NCBI GenBank assembly: GCA_964399665.1
Contig: CAYNSI010000114.1
Span: forward strand, 1-7,033
Direction of reading: 5' to 3'
Length of the DNA stretch: 7,033 nt
Source: Avisuccinivibrio_A sp964399665
GTDB lineage: Bacteria > Pseudomonadota > Gammaproteobacteria > Enterobacterales > Succinivibrionaceae
The translations under genes were made by a program, and so were the position numbers. The notes under the pieces were generated by a model. The model worked only from the letters and a program-made list of their open reading frames with translations. It had not been told where the DNA came from and ran no database searches. Shown one piece after another: positions 6,963 to 7,033 of this stretch. Numbering within the stretch: the first letter of the stretch is position 1; each line of letters begins with the position of its first letter.

Positions 6963-6982
6963 GATTTTATCAAAACAAAATC
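6963..6982. repeat. Short inverted repeat over the operon promoter
   Basis: On the plus strand GATTTT (6963-6968) and AAAATC (6977-6982) are exact reverse complements separated by 8 bases. The repeat overlaps the candidate -10 element. It could be a regulator site, but the arms are AT-rich and 6 bp long, so chance is a real alternative. Confidence 0.35.
6964..6972 (-). promoter_or_regulatory. Candidate extended -10 promoter of the three-gene operon
   Basis: The minus strand reads TGATAAAAT: an extended -10 element (TG, one base, then TAAAAT, 5 of 6 matches to TATAAT). The -35 is weak (TCGCAA at 6988-6993 with an 18-nt spacer, 3 of 6 matches), as is common with extended -10 promoters. Transcription would start near 6957, leaving a leader of about 68 nt. 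An alternative reading uses TTGATA (6968-6973) as -35 with a poor -10, CATAAC, downstream. Confidence 0.45.
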
Positions 6983-6997
6983 GGATCTTGCGAGAAA

Positions 6998-7013
6998 TTG
7001 GTTGGATAACCAA
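6998..7013. repeat. Inverted repeat TTGGTT-GGAT-AACCAA upstream of the operon
   Basis: Two perfect 6-bp arms with a 4-nt centre, lying just upstream of the weak -35 of the candidate operon promoter. On the minus strand the arms are followed by TTTCTC, so it could be a weak terminator of a gene beyond the right edge. The GC-poor stem and short T run make that weak, and an operator is an equally good reading. Confidence 0.4.
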
Positions 7014-7033
7014 GCCTTTCCTGAGGATTTTTT

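Noticed and set aside
6998..7033. Possible rho-independent terminator on the plus strand ending in the T run at 7028-7033
   Set aside because: The T run is 14 bases beyond the hairpin rather than directly after it, the stem is GC-poor, and no plus-strand gene precedes it.

Overview
The window is a stretch of a draft bacterial genome, of apparently gammaproteobacterial type. RNase II and MenA both read closely like the Escherichia coli proteins, and the three-gene set on the right (retropepsin, inactive transglutaminase with seven membrane helices, ATP-grasp ligase) is characteristic of Gammaproteobacteria such as Vibrio, Aeromonas and Pseudomonas. Base composition looks mid-range. A menaquinone gene suggests a facultative or strict anaerobe. 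A host-associated member of Aeromonadales/Succinivibrionaceae is possible, but that is inference. Exactly 100 N at 3086-3185 mark a scaffold join, so the left and right halves may not be as close as they appear.

All five genes lie on the minus strand and read from right to left. The right block (6888 to 3205) is a tight operon. A secreted or periplasmic retropepsin-like aspartic protease (misleadingly named 'ATP-dependent zinc protease' in databases) is followed after 9 nt by a membrane protein with a periplasmic, catalytically dead transglutaminase domain and seven C-terminal helices. That gene is followed with no gap (TAG directly then ATG) by a RimK-related ATP-grasp ligase. Upstream of the operon are a candidate extended -10 promoter and two short inverted repeats. 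The order and spacing suggest one trans-envelope system: a cytoplasmic ligase that makes a peptide or amide bond, a membrane protein that carries or presents the product, and a periplasmic protease that processes it. The substrate is unknown.

The left block (2976 to 22) is a second transcription unit. It holds rnb (RNase II, a 3'-5' exoribonuclease), with its own TATAAT box and a strong ribosome binding site, followed 9 nt later by menA (1,4-dihydroxy-2-naphthoate polyprenyltransferase of menaquinone synthesis). No rRNA, tRNA, CRISPR array or mobile element was seen. No gene-free stretch exceeds 300 bases. The open frames on the plus strand look like shadows of the minus-strand genes.
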